Positions 45,601-58,900 are shown, counted from the stretch's first letter. The stretch: DNA of 64,000 bases from Macrophomina tecta (GCA_024180945.1 JAKSGN010000038.1:992001-1056000), one strand, 5' to 3'. The notes: generated from the letters alone by a model not told the origin. Program-made: numbers and translations.

Positions 45601-46575
45601 TGGGCGAGCCGGGGATTTCACTCGCGGCAGCGCGGTACATCTGGATAAAATTCTCCTCCGACTCGACCTTGCGGATACCCTTGCCACCACCACCTTCCGA
45701 GGCCTTGACCATGACGGGGAAGCCAATCTTCCTGGCGACCTCCAGACCCTCCTCGGGCGAGTGTGTGCAGCCCTGGTCGTAAACATCGTCCGGCACGGTG
45801 ACGATGCCGTTCTCGTCGACAGTGACCTTGTCAACGCCAGATCCCGACCACGGGATGCAAGGGACATTGGCGTGCTGCGCGACGATGGTGGAGGAAATCT
45901 TGTCTCCGAGCGAGCGCATAGCCGAGCCAGGAGGGCCAATGAAGACAATCTTGTTCGGCGAGGCGGCGAGCGACTCGGGGAGCTTTGGGTTTTCGGAGGC
46001 GTGCCCCCAGCCGGCCCAGACGGCGTGGACACCCATTCGTTCGGCGACGTCGACGATGAGCTCAACGTTTGCGTAGTTGTTGTTGTTGGTGCCTCCGGGG
46101 ACCTGTTACTCTTTTCGTCAGCGCTCCTGCGACCGCAGGCAGCGGTATCTCGTGGCCACGCACCTCAACGTATTGGTCTGCCATGCGGATGTAGTCTGCG
46201 TTGGCCTGCAGATCCTCGGGCGTGGCCATGACCGTGAATTGGATTGCCCTCTCGTCGCCGAATGTCTCGTAGGCCCATTTCCGCACCGATCTGATCTCCT
46301 TGACGGCGGCGATACCGTTGTTCGCGATCAGGACCTGCGGAGAAGCGTGCACGTCAGCCTGCTGCCGCCGCCGAGGCGGGGTTCGCGGCGGATTGAGAAC
46401 TCACGTTGGTAATGACAGTGTGGCCGTCATGGCTGGCCACAAAGTCCTTCACCTTGCTCGGAGGAGCCTGTCCCAGGTGGTTTCCTCCGATGAAGTGCTC
46501 GCCAATGTTCTTCTTGGCCGCCCAGGAGCTGGGGGTGCCATTGGCCTGGGCGCCGGTGTCTGCTGAGAGTCCCAT
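39623..46575 (-). CDS. ACC1: Acetyl-CoA carboxylase (multidomain)
   Basis: Exons are 46575-46405, 46334-46164 and 46102-39623; each of the first two is exactly 57 codons; 2273 residues, full length for the family. The N-terminus reads [20 protein letters not shown], then [15 protein letters not shown] opens the biotin carboxylase. An [14 protein letters not shown]-grasp loop follows. The biotin site is EVMKMYMPL with Lys at about residue 730 (codon 44257-44255). A long central domain precedes the carboxyltransferase ([55 protein letters not shown]). It converts acetyl-CoA to malonyl-CoA, the committed step of fatty-acid synthesis and a precursor for polyketides, in the cytosol. The two introns close to the start codon are the only interruptions. 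Long plus-strand frames inside are mirror artefacts. Confidence 0.97.
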
Positions 46576-49500
46576 GGTGGTTGCTGAGGCGGTGGTGTGC
46601 GGAGGGGAGGCGAGGAGAGCGGGCGTTCGGCGGCTTTTGAGGCGGGAGGGATGCAGCTCTCGTCGGAAGAAGATCTAGCGCAGGGACGGATGATCGGGCG
46701 TCCGGGGTATTTGTGCAAGGCGCGCGCGTGTCGAGGACTTGGGTATTAGAAGAAAAGAAGCAAAGCGCCGGCGATCGATGCTGGTCTATGCGGAGGCTCG
46801 CGCGGGACGGCGAGAGCGGCAAGGCACGAAGGGAAGGGGGCAGAAAAAGTACAGAGGGCGGCGGGCGGGCAACAGCTGGACGGTGGCAGGCCCGGTTCGT
46901 GTGCAGTCAGCTCGAGAGCAGGATCAGAGTCAGCCAGAAGGCGCCGACGCACATCTTTAAGCTCGGCTCGGTGGGCAGGCGCGTCGGGCGTTGAGGCGAG
47001 CTTGGGCCAACGCGCCCGTCGTGGAGGCACGTCAGAAGCGCAGATGCGCCCGTCTATCGCAGCGCCCCTGCCGCTCTGCGCCGCCGCCCCAGCGCATGCG
47101 CCGCCACGGATCAATTCGGGACGCGCTGGACGGCTCAGTGTTGGTGCAGTGGGGGACAGCCGCAACACTTGGCCGCCCGCGGGCAAACGGACTGGCAGCT
47201 GGTGGGCGGAGCCTTTCTCAACGTAACCCTCACCACTTACTGGGGCTTGATTGACCCCAACCCCAACATTCTCAGGCCGATCGCCAGACGGCCCTCAAAA
47301 CCCGACTCTCGCCCGATGCTTCCCTTCGCCCTTTCTCCCTCTCCATGCCCGCTCCAGTCGCTGGCCCTCGCATGCGGCCGGCCAGGCTGCGGCTCGCTGT
47401 CCCTGGCAGATGGCCGGGTGGGAGGGCCCTCCGCTTCCCCATCCCAAAGCCCGGTCTATTAATGGCACTGCCTCTGCTGCTGTGACAAGCCATTGCCTCG
47501 ACCTCTCTGCCAGCTGCTGCTGCTCAGCTCGTCCATGAAAACCGGCCCCGTGGCGGATTGCGCCCGCTCGCCGACCGAGTCCGTCGGTTCCCCAACCTCC
47601 GGCGCGAAAGGCTCCGTCATCCATTTTCTGGCAGCTGTCTCCCACCGCGCCCCGTGCCAATTCGCCGTACGAAGTCGGCGTTGGGCCTGGCGGGCGCAGA
47701 CTCGCAATCTCGGCTTCTCCGCGATCTCAATCGCCTTTTCGGCGCGGCGATCAGGCCCATTGGCATCAACGCGCACGCGCAGAGAAATTCTTTTGGGGAG
47801 TTCAAAAAAGTCTGTGTCTTCGGGCCGCGCGGGCCCGTGACCGACACCTCCCGCCAAATCGTGGGGGACCTCCGTAAACGACGCCAGTCTATTGGCAAGA
47901 TCTCGCCCAGCCTCCCGACAAAGGCCAGACGGCTATCGGCTCCCCCCTGCGAGCCCCTACCGAACACCTGCGTCCTTTTCGCTTTTCTTATCTCATGCAC
48001 TGCCCGATGGAGCTCAGCGCTATTCCTGCCCGGGCAGTTCTCTAACCCCGTCAGCTTACTAACCGAGTCAGCTTCGGTCAGCTCAAGCAGTTCTACAAAG
48101 GAGCCTGCTTTCCTCGAGGCGAGGCGCAGTAAGCAATCTACGGCTTCGGTTCCACCGACATCACTACTACCAGGCTGCCACATGGGGGCTCGAAGTGACC
48201 GCCAGGATGTAAATGCTCGATCGTAGCACTCGCATCCGCTCGTCTTTGCGCGTTCGAGACCCTACTTGTGTTGGGTAGCGCTGACTGCACGTTGCCCTGC
48301 GTGGACGAAATCCTCGGTACCGTTCATTTCCCTCCTGCCCATTACATCGCTCGCATGTTTCAGGCATTGATGTCGGTTGCAATCTTGAATAGACCACGCT
48401 GCCTATTTTGCAAGGTGAGTGTTGTATCTCTTTGTATGCGCAGAGGTCAGAATTGTATGCTGGACGTTCGTTCTTCAAGCGCCAGCCATTTTCATGTTTA
48501 CCAAGTTGCCCGTCCGTGCGCCTTTGAGCTGGAGGCTGCCTTGTTGAGTGGCGCAATCCTGGCTCTTCGGCAGTTTCGGCGATCTTTCTCAAGCATCACA
48601 GAAAAACACTGGAGGGCCACCTCCACCCGCTCACTTTCTTCCTGAAGTCGCTCGTACACAAGTGCCACCCTCCGGCATTCCATCCTGAAGAGAAAAAGTG
48701 GCCGAAATTCTCTTTCCTGAATGTCGGAGTCTGCCATGACAGTTTCGTCGGCATTGAAGTGTCGGACTGGATGTCCGTGCCGCTATCCATCCGAATAGGC
48801 CCGATTCGCCGAAGCTGACGATCGTTTCGAGCACAACGCCGAAATCCGTTTATTCGGCCAAGGAAAAGACCAGAGGTTGGGCATTTCCGTCGCTTTTTCA
48901 TGCTCTCCGGTTCAAACGTCGCAAACCACGGAGATGCTTTCCGCCTCTCGATTTCCCACCAAAGGACGAAGCTGAGTGTAGTAAGGTAGGTTAAAGACGA
49001 GATCCGTGTCACGCTGATACGGCTGTTCCTGGAGTCGAAGCCGCATGAGGACGACGGAATATGATCAATACCATGGATGGACACACCGGTGCCATTTCAG
49101 GAAACCAGGCCCAGGAAAGGTACCGGGACAGAGCCATTTCCTCGAGAGTGCGGGGGCCGTCATGACGATGTGGGTTGGTAGTGCATGGCCTTCTGATTGC
49201 CTGGCAGGATGACGAGCTGCTTAGTTTGCCGTGTCGGAGCGAGGTTGCCGCAGGGATGAGGATTTTCGGACAGGATTTGGTGGAATTGCGCGGATTTGAG
49301 CGTTTCTTCGACTGCGCTTACGACACAAAGGTCAGTACGATCATGGGCCCGGCGCTCAGTGCGTTGCGGAAGAGTGCGCCAGACTCGGCACCTCACAGAG
49401 TACCACTCTGCATATCAGTTCAGCCGGTTTGAGCGGGTGCCAAGGAACTTCGCTAGAAGCCTGAAGCGGAGAAAAGAGAGCAATGGTAGATGTAGCACGG

Positions 49501-50155
49501 CCTACACCCGCTGGGTTAAGTTCTCGGCTAAAGTTCGGAGGCACTCCTGGCGATGGATCTGGCGTGCGCTTTGGCAAAGGGTAGGCGCTGAGCAAGTCAT
49601 GGGCTTACGGCCCTGGGTTCGACTGTTGCCAGTAGTCTTCTCCGCCTGACCTCCATCCGAGTCCAATCACTTCAGTATCGATCACTTCGCCGACCTCTCT
49701 CTTCATCTCTATCGCCCAATCAAGCCACTCGCGCAATCTCCGAACCACGAGCGTTAGCTCCCACTATCGGTAACCGGAATATGGCTTAGACTAGATAGGT
49801 CAAGGGCAGGTGAAGCAGTCATCCGGGTGTCCCCAAATTCTTATGTTGTGCATATCCAGACGACTGCGTCAACCCCCGATGGTTCTTCGCCGAGGCTTCC
49901 AACTTTCCTATATTTTGAAGATTTAGCTGACGCTTGGATTTATAGTCTAACTAGATGCGTCTGATGACAAATGAGCAAATAGCTGTGTATTCAGTTTTTG
50001 TTCTCGTTATTTTCTCTTTACGTGAACGACCCTTCAAGAGTTTTTCTACTTGCGACTTCTACGTGACTGCAACACACCAACATCATTTTTTTTTTTTTTT
50101 TTGAAGCGGATCTTCCGACCAAGCAGCATCGAAATAAGACGGATGAAGACGACTT
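46576..50155. other. Gene-free region upstream of ACC1 (3.6 kb)
   Basis: The first 1.6 kb is GC-rich and likely contains the ACC1 promoter and leader. Further right the sequence becomes ordinary in composition, with a run of T at 50086-50102. A plus frame at 47558-48226 and minus frames at 48183-47617 and 49084-48596 are open but show no domain, signal or repeat that I recognise. Confidence 0.5.
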
Positions 50156-51122
50156 TCATGCCCATTGTACCCCGTCCTGCTCCCCCGTGAAGCTGCTTAG
50201 TGCTGAATCTAGACTAGGATACTTCCTTCCGCATCCATTCCTTCCGTGTGGATCCCCATGTACAAGCCATGCAATCAAGAAAGCGACCACTTGAGTGTAA
50301 GGGTGCATGTTGTTGGCAGCGGCGCAGCGGGGACGCTCGTATCTGTGCATCTTCAGGCCCACCCGTCCATGGACAGCGACAGCCATGTCCCTGCCGAAAG
50401 TTCCAATTTTCGTCCATACAATCCTCGAAGCTTGGATCCTGCAGCAGCTCGGAGAGATTTTCAGCTACGGCCTTGGCGACGATGCCCCTCAAGTCCGCGT
50501 CGACAGCCGATTCGTACACCGGTTGGATCACGGGCCTGAACCTTTGATCCTCCCAAACAGCCCAGATGAGCTCTTTGGAGTATTGCTTGGCGGCTTCCCT
50601 CAAGTCTTTCGCGACATAGACTTCTCCGACGACGTATGCGGGCACGTGCAAGAGGGCTGCGAAGATGGTGTCGAGGACATCTGGAGTGGTATGCCTCAGA
50701 AGCGGTACAGGAACTGCAGAAGCGCCTTTACGGAAGGAGGAGCTTCCTCAGCGATGCGAATGATGTCCTCTCGGGACTTCCTCTAACTTTTATTGTAAGC
50801 TGGTATTACCAGAAATGGTTGAAGACCTTGCAAGTGGTTAGTATGAGTAACAGAAGACGGCTCCTTATACGAAGTACCTTGTAATCATGCTCTAGGTCGC
50901 ACGCCCCCGCGAAGACTTCGAACTGAGTGCAGCCGATGCATTTGTAGTATGGGTAGTTGCCGCCAGTATTACAGTGGGCCTCACTAATGGAGTAGAGCCC
51001 GGCGGTGAAAAGACTGAAATACGAAGTGTCAGTGCCTTGCGCAAGTGGTGTCTCGGATATGCGTACTTGGTTGCAACGTTACGCAATGGCGCCTGCGAAG
51101 CTTGGTCGGCATTCTCGGCCAT
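50156..51122 (-). pseudogene. BTB/POZ-like domain gene with broken reading frame
   Basis: Exons are 51122-51067, 51013-50878 and 50782 onward, joined by good introns (GTACGC...TTTCAG; GTACTT...GTTAG). The spliced frame reads MAENADQASQAPLRNVATNL, then YYKCIGCTQFEVFAGACDLE, then REDIIRIAEEAPPSVKALLQ and FLYRF. This matches the later half of fungal BTB proteins (x-FLY motif), but a stop falls at 50698-50696. The expected continuation, TPDVLDTIFAALLHVPAYVV and AKDLREAAKQYSKELIWAVW, lies in the next frame (50696-50214) and is typical of the BTB C-terminal helices. One missing or extra base near 50697 explains it. A second frame change near 50400 is possible. BTB proteins usually act as adaptors; this copy is probably inactive unless the assembly is wrong. 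Confidence 0.6.
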
Positions 51123-51825
51123 GGTGCGAGAGGGTTGGGATGAGGGAGCCTAGGTGTAAAAGGTTCGCTGCGGGCTGATGGAAGAGTCGATGGTGGGCAC
51201 CAAAGATGCGCTTCTTCGTCCTCCCTGCGGCGGTGGCATTTGGGCTTACCCAATCTCAATCATGTGATGAGAGAACCTTCTCCGCTAAAGTTTTCATTCG
51301 CAACGAGAATTTAACAGGTGAGATTGCCATGCTCTCCCCCACAGTCAATATTGACTCTTGCTGAGACTGTTCGATTGCCATCGCCGGTTGCTGTTGTGGA
51401 GGATAGAGGGCAAAGTTGAAGTTTGATCGGATTTGCAGTCAAGCACGACAGCGCTAGTATGTTTGATGGGACGGAGCGGAGCAGCGAGGGCTTTGCAGGG
51501 TCTATAAGAGGACTAATTACTATACATTACGTGAAGACATATGTCGGCAAGTGAGTGTATAGCTATACCGCTCTGAAGAGAATAGGTATTAAATGCTGGT
51601 CTTCCTGCTTGCTACGATGGTGATTTTCAGTCAGGCGAACACTCCCATCTGCTCTAGCCCATTTTCCTCGTTGCTGAATAACTCATTCCCGTTCCAAGAT
51701 CCTGTGGAACAACTTTCGTTTTCGTATCCCTTCGTAATTCCGTATCATTGCTCTGGTTTCTGGCCATACGCAACCCAGCTGTCAAGTTGTCAGCATAGTA
51801 CCCTAATGGAGTATCAAGATCTTGC
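51123..51825. other. Intergenic, no supported gene
   Basis: Upstream region of the BTB-like gene and 3' flank of the methyltransferase. Nothing recognised. Confidence 0.5.
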
Positions 51826-53072
51826 TCACAATGTGTAATACGGATGAATCGTCTTGCTCTTCAACTCCTGCGTAACCTTGGCATTGATCACTTTCACCTC
51901 GTCCAGCTTCCAGCCCAGCACGCTGGTGAACATGCGGTAGGAGAATGCCTCCAGGCCATCCAGGTATTGCATGAGGTTGACCAGTCCAATTTCTTTCTGT
52001 TTGGGAAGTCAGTGGCGTATCCAAACCCAATTAAAACAGTCCTCACTGACCATCTTCTTGTCCTTCGGCCACGGGCCCAGAGGAATCTTGTACATTTGCG
52101 CGTGCACGTTGACGAAGCCCGCATCTTTCAACCAACCCTCGGCCAATGGTCCTGGATAGAGCTCCTTGCCGAGCTTTTTGCAGCCTTCTTCGAGGGTAGC
52201 CAGGAACTGGTTGATATATGCATTTGGTTTCAGAGAACCGTCGTCGGACCTGTAGTGCGTGTCGAACAGATGGAGCCTGCCAGGCGGTGATTAGTGGACT
52301 CCCGTAATGATGAAATCTCGGAAGTGGACATGCTCACTCGGTCCACCCGCCGGGCCTGGTATGCTTGAACATGTTCGCAATGAGAGCGGGCCAGTCCGAG
52401 ATGGAACCGTCCAATTGGCGAGCAAAGATGAGATCAAAGGGTCTGGCGTGTGTCCATGGCGCTTCGACATCGTCAACCTCGAACTTGACGTTCGGCGGCT
52501 GTTCGAAAGTCAGCCACCGCCTCGCTCGGAGCATGTGCGCATACGCACCACCCAATTTGGCTGCACAGGACTCAGATCGTTCCCGAGAACGTCCGCGTCC
52601 GGGTACTTGTCGGCCACCTCGATTGACCAAATACCTGTTCCTGTGCCGACGTCCAACACCCGCTTGACCTCGTCCTTTTTCAGCGGCGCGAAAAAGTGCT
52701 TCCCGTCTGTGACCAGCATCACCATGTGGTGGAGGAGGTCGAGGCGGTCTTGCTCGTTCTCGTCGTTGGGCATGAAGTAAGCGCCATCTTTGTAGGCATG
52801 ATAGCGGCGGCCGTTCTCAATGGGATATGCGGTCACGCTTGATGTGAGGGATTGTGAGTATGCGGAGAGCTGCTCGTCGATGCTTCCGAGGGCGGAGTCC
52901 GTCTCAAACTACAGTGTTCGCATGTCAGACTTGGTTTCGACGGCTCGAGGCGAGAAAAGCGGCACGCGAGGAAGCGGGCAGCATGAGATGCATGCGGTCA
53001 CCAGACGGTACGGCCCGCTGATAGGGCACTCACCCCTGTATCGACCTCGATATGCTGCTCTGTCCCAGCCAT
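51826..53072 (-). CDS. SAM-dependent methyltransferase (LaeA/TAM-domain type)
   Basis: Five exons: 53072-53034, 52908-52549, 52498-52338, 52276-52051, 51996-51826; 318 residues; all introns are GT-AG and the sum is a multiple of three. The start is MAGTEQHIEVDTGFETDSAL. YPIENGRRYHAYKDGAYFMP is the usual entry of this family, followed by motif I VLDVGTGTGIWSIEVADKYP (about residues 97-116), the acidic DVEAPW, FDLIFARQLDGSISDWPALI, and GGWTELHLFDTHYRSDDGS. Fungal relatives include LaeA-type regulators and many cluster or orphan methyltransferases; the substrate is unknown. No biosynthetic backbone gene lies within the window. It sits between a BTB-like and an F-box-like gene. Confidence 0.87.
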
Positions 53073-54601
53073 GTTGGTGTGCGAGGCAGGTAGTTAGCGC
53101 GCGGCAACGGTAAGGCTGAGGAGGCGGGAGGACGAAGGATCAAAAAGGGTCGGCTCGAACAGCCGCACGGCGCCAGGACGCTGGCCGCATTTGAGGAGGG
53201 AGGTGGAGACTCGGCATGAATGCGGCACAGTCGCAACTGCCAGAAACAGGCCATGAAACCCCCACAGACCCCGCTTCTCGTGAGACGTGGTGGGCGCTCG
53301 GCCACCGACTGGAGCAATAACGTGCAAGGGAAGGCGATGTCGCCCCATGAAAAGGCGTCGGGTAACGACGAAATGGACGAGCGTGACCGCGCTGGGACAA
53401 AAATTAGGAAATTTCTCCGCGTACCCGGTCTCGAAGAGGCATTGTGGTGAGTCCCTCGCCGCGCATTGACCACATTGAAGGACTCCTCCGCCAGTGCGCG
53501 CACATATCCCATCTCCTTATGACCTGTAATTGCGTGGGACTTGTACTGATAATCGCTCCGATTTCAGCCCCTGGAATCGGCTGTGGTGATTGGCCAGGCG
53601 CGAGAAGAAGCTGATGAGCAAATTGGATGCACGACCTGTGGCACATGCTCCTTGCCACCATCCATGAGGACTGCCCGTATTACTCCTCTGGATGCTCTAG
53701 TCCGCAGACAACATCTAAGGTATCATCGCATAGTGGCAATACCTTTGGTGTGTCATCCACTGCGCCGTCTCCATGGCGTGTGGGCCTGCATCGCCGACGG
53801 CCTCGGGAGGAGAGCGAAGAATTGGTGGCCGTCCGCAGCCATCTTGGCCCCGGTTAGTCGATGTCGGAGCAATTCATCTGCTCACTGAGTGCACGTAAGC
53901 CGCCCTCCATCAATGCAGCACTCCGGCCTTTTCCTCTCCCTCACTCTCGGCACATCGTACATTCCGCTTGAGATGTACATGCCCATCCGCTGCAGCTCGC
54001 ACGTGGCGCTCCGCGAGCGATTTGCTCCTGCGTGGAGAGGCCGAAACGCGTTCGCAGAACGAGCAGATATAAAGTGTAGCTCGCTCCTGCGGCCGCGTCA
54101 GTGATGAGCAGCGCGACGTAGATATACCTGCAGAACCCGTTGCTGGAGCTGGAAGCAACGGGAACGGAGCAAGAGCACGCAAGAAGCCAGCAGGTAGCAT
54201 AGTATGGGTAAGAGATGGAGCCAAGAAGGTTAGAAGCTGGCCATTGCAGGTGTCAAAATAGGAAGAGGTTGAGCATGGCGGTGAAGGGGACGAGTGGGTG
54301 ACGCGACGCGCCACAATAATAGGCGCTCCAGATGCGGTTAGCGCGATCCTTCCACTCTGCCCCTCTTCCGCCCTCGCGACTCGTATCGCTGAACCCAATC
54401 ACGTCGTGTTAATAATTTCTGCCTAGGCCCCGTTGCTATCGAGATGTCTTGTACACCGCGAAATGAGATGATGGATCCACAGGCAATGCCGAGGCGCTTA
54501 TCACTTCAGGCAGCAGCCGGCGTTTATAGCTGTCAAATGCTATCGTGCTATTCGAACCGTCTATCCGATATTTCATCCACTCTACAACAAGACCCATCGC
54601 C
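53073..54601. other. Intergenic, no supported gene
   Basis: Left end is the methyltransferase promoter. Open frames at 53512-53030 and 54398-53910 (minus) have no recognisable features. Confidence 0.5.
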
Positions 54602-55607
54602 ATGTACACCCATTCGCACCCATCCCCAGAGCTATACCAGGGGCGGATGGTCAACGCTGGTGCTTCTCAGCGTCGGCGCGCCCTTACTCTTCCCCTACCT
54701 GACCCTCCTCCTACCACTCTACTTGATGCTGTCTGGGCTACTATCACCTGGACACATCTCCCGAAACCTACCTGTCATCAGCACCAATCCTTATTCCTTA
54801 GTGCGCTCCCAAAGGAAGTCAGATTACTCATCTATGAGGAAGTAATTGGCCGTAATCAAGTGCTCATTTGCGGCGAACATACAGATGGTGCTACTCTCTG
54901 CTGTCATACGAGATTTAGCACCGATCGATTTCGTTACAAGCCCGAGGAAAAGAACAGCATAAAGACTCGATCAGCCCCTGTACACATGCTCCGTCTCCTC
55001 CAAACATGCAGATTGATGTATGCGTCCTTCCCCAATTTGTCCCAACCAATCATGTTGACGGCGCAGCTCCAGCTACTCCGAAGCCGTAAACTTCCTCTAC
55101 TCTACTCCAGTATTCATGACGCGCGAACTCCGTACCACCCTCACCTTTTTGAGCATTACTGCCCCATCTCGCCTCCAGCATATCCGCACCTTCAACCTCT
55201 CCAGCCGCCTTCAACCCCATAGGCACTCACGCCACCCCAGTAAGGATCCTCTTTACCATCGCGATGCCTGGACCAAGTCATGGGACATCTTCGGCGCGTC
55301 ATTGCCCAACCTCCGTACTCTACACGTGAAGCTAATGAAGGATGGCAATTGGCTCCACGAGGAGATGGAAGACGTGCTCACTCTCATCGGCCAGGGCGTA
55401 AAAGGCGTCGATATCCACGGCAGCCTGCAGTATCCGTGGCGGCAATCCACCTCTGAGGAAACCCTGGAAGATTCCTTTTGGAGTTTAACGGAGCAGGACT
55501 GGAAGGCGGCAAGGTGGGAGATCAGTGCAAGGACGGGTTGGGCTTTGGAATGGGTGGATAAGGATATGGACGAGTGTGTCCCTGAGTTTGACTACTTGGC
55601 TTTTTGA
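54602..55607 (+). CDS. F-box/DUF7730-like protein
   Basis: Exons are 54602-55017 and 55067-55607, with a 49-bp intron (GTATGC...GCGCAG, branch-like GTTGAC); 318 residues. After a Pro-rich N-terminus, SALPKEVRLLIYEEVIGRNQ starts the F-box-like helix of the DUF7730 group. MLRLLQTCRLISSYSEAVNF follows across the splice junction, then LYSTPVFMTRELRTTLTFLS, a LEU-rich stretch, and an acidic C-terminus with Trp repeats. The motif order (LP-x-E-x-R-x-x-I-Y, then LL-x-TCR-x-x-x-x-E-A) is common to hundreds of uncharacterised ascomycete proteins. It may be an SCF-type adaptor, but no partner has been shown. The ATG is the first in an open frame that begins at a GTG. Confidence 0.78.
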
Positions 55608-55908
55608 GTGGCTCTACATTCATCCTGCATATATCGCCATATTCTAAGAGGTAAAGCTCTGCGAGACACGCACAGAACCTTTGTGTATGATTAATTTTTG
55701 TGATCAGTCTGCTCGACCGCAACGAGGCAATTGCATCGAGAGACCAGGAGATACTTGGGCCTCACTCCTGAATCGAGTGGCCCAGGACAGGTAGGTGGCG
55801 TAGTCTCACGTCCCATCGCCTGTTTGTGCACTGAGGCTTCCGTGTTGGGGACTTCTACCGCACATCTTCGGAAAACGTGAACGCTTCGTACACATACACA
55901 GCACAAGC
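55608..55908. other. Short spacer between convergent genes
   Basis: About 300 bp of 3' flank. Nothing recognised. Confidence 0.5.
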
Positions 55909-58900
55909 TCATATTCTCCTTAGCCCTCTCCAGAACCTGCCTTTCCTTTTGGCCTCCTTGCGCTTCTGCGCTAGCTTTGCAAAGAGTGGGTCATCCGCAG
56001 GCAAACGGCGTGCCAGGGCCTGCTCAACGCTCCCCTTGCCTGCGCCCCCCTCTTCTTCCGGCAGCTGAACTATAGCAAAAGCGTCCGCGCCATTTTCTAA
56101 GAGCTCTTCGATCATCTCTCTGCTCACATGCCAGCGTGGCCAGCGGGTACTCCATTCCGCCAAGAAACTTGACCACACGGTAGCTCCACTTCCGTCTGGG
56201 ATTGCCTCATTGGGATTTGCACCTTTCCTGAGGAGCATTCGGGAAACATCTTTGTTGTCGATTACAGGATAGGCGAGCCAAAACCAGCCTGTAGATAATG
56301 ACCCGAGAGCGAAGTCCAGAAGAGGTTGGGTATGTAGGTGGCCGCTCGCAAGTTCTGGCTTAGCTTCTAACTGAATCTGGGCAAACCTCACTATGCCCGC
56401 GCGAATAGTCATTCCCAGAAAAAGATACCGCCTGTATTCACGGGAATTCATAGCCTTAGGTGGGCCGTGTGATAACCTCTTTGCCTGTTCCTCAGGTTTT
56501 AGTTTCAAATCAACCCCAACTAGGATTTCCATTCTCCGGCATAGGAGCGTATAGTAAGGACCTTACAATCACAGGCAGAAGATAGTCCAGAAAATATTTC
56601 TCGGCTTCGTTCAGCAACGGCATCGGGGCGCTTCCTGTTTCCTTCTCATATTCTCTGGCGAAATAGAGAAATCCATTCAGCCTACGAGCGTGGAAGTCCA
56701 CCTGCAGCGATGAATCGTCAAGGCCGCTTGGTTCGCAAATACCGTTTGGCTTACTTGGTGGAGCTGGCGGGAAAGCTTTCAGAATTGAAAGCTCTATCTT
56801 GCACATGGGAAGATGTACAATGAATTCAGATCCTGCTCTGCTCCGTAGCCATTCTTTTTGTTGCTCGAAGAAGTCTCTTGCAGTTCTATGAGAGAAGGAT
56901 ATCTCTTCGAGCCCAGTAAGTACTCTTTTGGAGCTTTCGCTTTGTGCGTCTATGCACGAAACTTCCAGGAAGTCCATGCATCGACCTTTGAGTCTCGAGT
57001 GTATCTTCTGAAACTGGGAAAGCTCTTCTTCAGCCAAAGGCCGTACTTTTCGCGTCAAGGCATAGTCCGGATCTTCTCTTTCCCGACTGAAAAACCATAG
57101 GCCGGCGATTGTCATCACTCTGAGCGTCAGGCAGAGTTGGAGCGTCTGAGCGGCATCACGTACAAATGGAGACTGGCCTATGGCTCGCAGCATCCTTTCG
57201 TACAGCGGATCGATCTGTTTCGGGTATTCATCGACTAGGCGATAGACCTCGCGTAGGGTTGGCTCATTGACCGAATCTTTCAGAAGCAACCCAACAACGA
57301 GCTTGACCCAGAGAAACACACCTTCGGCGTTGTCGAGCAGCTTCTCGATCAAATTCGTACGCGTGTCCTGTTCTTTATCCAATATCTGGCTCATAAATTT
57401 GTCACCACGAAGCCTACTATGAACATAGTGTCTGAGATCGCTTCTTGTGAGGCGTTCAACCCGCATCTGCTGGCACCGTGAGCCATACGCCCGTTCGAAG
57501 ACGTTCCAAACGCGGCTTGAAATACAGAGCTTGCCCCTGCCAGGAGCAGTAAACCGTTCGAGCAGACTAATAATCTCGGTATGGTCGCCTTCGAGCTCGT
57601 CCATGCCATCCACGAAGACACAGATTTTCGCATCTTTTGGTAAATGATCAAGGAAACTGACAAGGCACCTTGACAATTCACAGACACTCCAAGGCTGTGT
57701 GCTTATGAATTCATCCCCTATAAGACGATCCCCGCAGATCAGGGGCATCAAATTTGGCCATCGACGAAGCAGTTGGAAAAGCAGCGACCGCAAGAGCCCC
57801 TCTTCCGATCGCTGTAGCTCAGTGCCGGAGATCCAGAAGAAATGTTTGATGATGAGCAGCTCGTGCGGGCCTGCCCAATTCCGCAGTAGGACATCCGTCT
57901 GCTTGTGTTCACAGACAAATTTCATGAGCGTTGATTTTCCTGCTCCAGGCTTTCCAGAGATCCAGTAGGTTCCATTGTCGAATTCAAGCCAGCTTTTAAA
58001 GCCATGTGTAGAATCCTCGAAGATCCAGCGGAAAGTGTCTGGGTACTCCTCTACAACGGATATGTACCTGAGAATCAGGTCTGGATCGTAAAGACTCCGG
58101 AGAAGCCGTTGGCCTCTGGATACAAGCTTCGCTTCCTCCGAAACGAAGGACAGATGCTTCAAGATCTCCGGCCAAACTCTCATTTCATCTCCCACAGCCG
58201 CTGTTCTGGTATCCTCCAGTGGTCCCGTGCTGTCATCGCTAGCGGACGTCATCCCGGAAAAGAAGTGCCGAACTGAACCAAAGATTCCCGACAGTCCTCC
58301 GGGCACGGCCTCGTGTTGTGGTACAGCTCTGCTCTTATCATCTGTCTCTTTCCGCCTTGCCTCATTCCTTGCTCTGCATAGCAAGGACTCGGATTTCCAG
58401 AAGCACCTGGCGCATCTGCTCGAACGACCTTGTCGTTTCCGCGCCAAGAGTCTCCTGCCTCCTGACCAATTCCGCCATCTGTTTCGAGACCGCCGACGTC
58501 TCCTCTCTGCCATGCACCTATCAGCTTTACTCTGTCCATTCGGCCGGCGCAGCATATACCTGATCGAGCGTATCATCCACGTGTTCAGAAGTCCTTGTAA
58601 GCCGTGCAGCCTGCCCTCCAGGCTCTTCATCTTGCCACGCTTGCACATGCCCTTCACCGTCAGGCGCACGGCCTTCCACGTCCGATTCCCTGCATCCTTC
58701 GGCAACTCCAGAGTCTTCAGCAATGCTGCAAGCTCCACCGCAACCCTCTCAGCCTTGTCAGCAATGTCGCTCAACTCGACGTCATGCTCGCCGGTTGAGC
58801 AGTGTCCCAAAAGCATCCGCAAAAGGCGACTTACATCTCGGAGCTCCGCGTCTTCCTGGCTCACCCCATCCCGGTACAGGTCCGCGGCGCCAATGACGAT

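Noticed and set aside
47558..48226. Plus frame of 222 codons upstream of ACC1
   Set aside because: Ordinary composition but no recognised feature, and an opposite-strand frame of similar length is open over the same DNA; insufficient to call.
49590..49640. TTCGA-containing sequence resembling a tRNA T-arm
   Set aside because: The context does not form a cloverleaf, with no acceptor-stem pairing or D-arm within reach.
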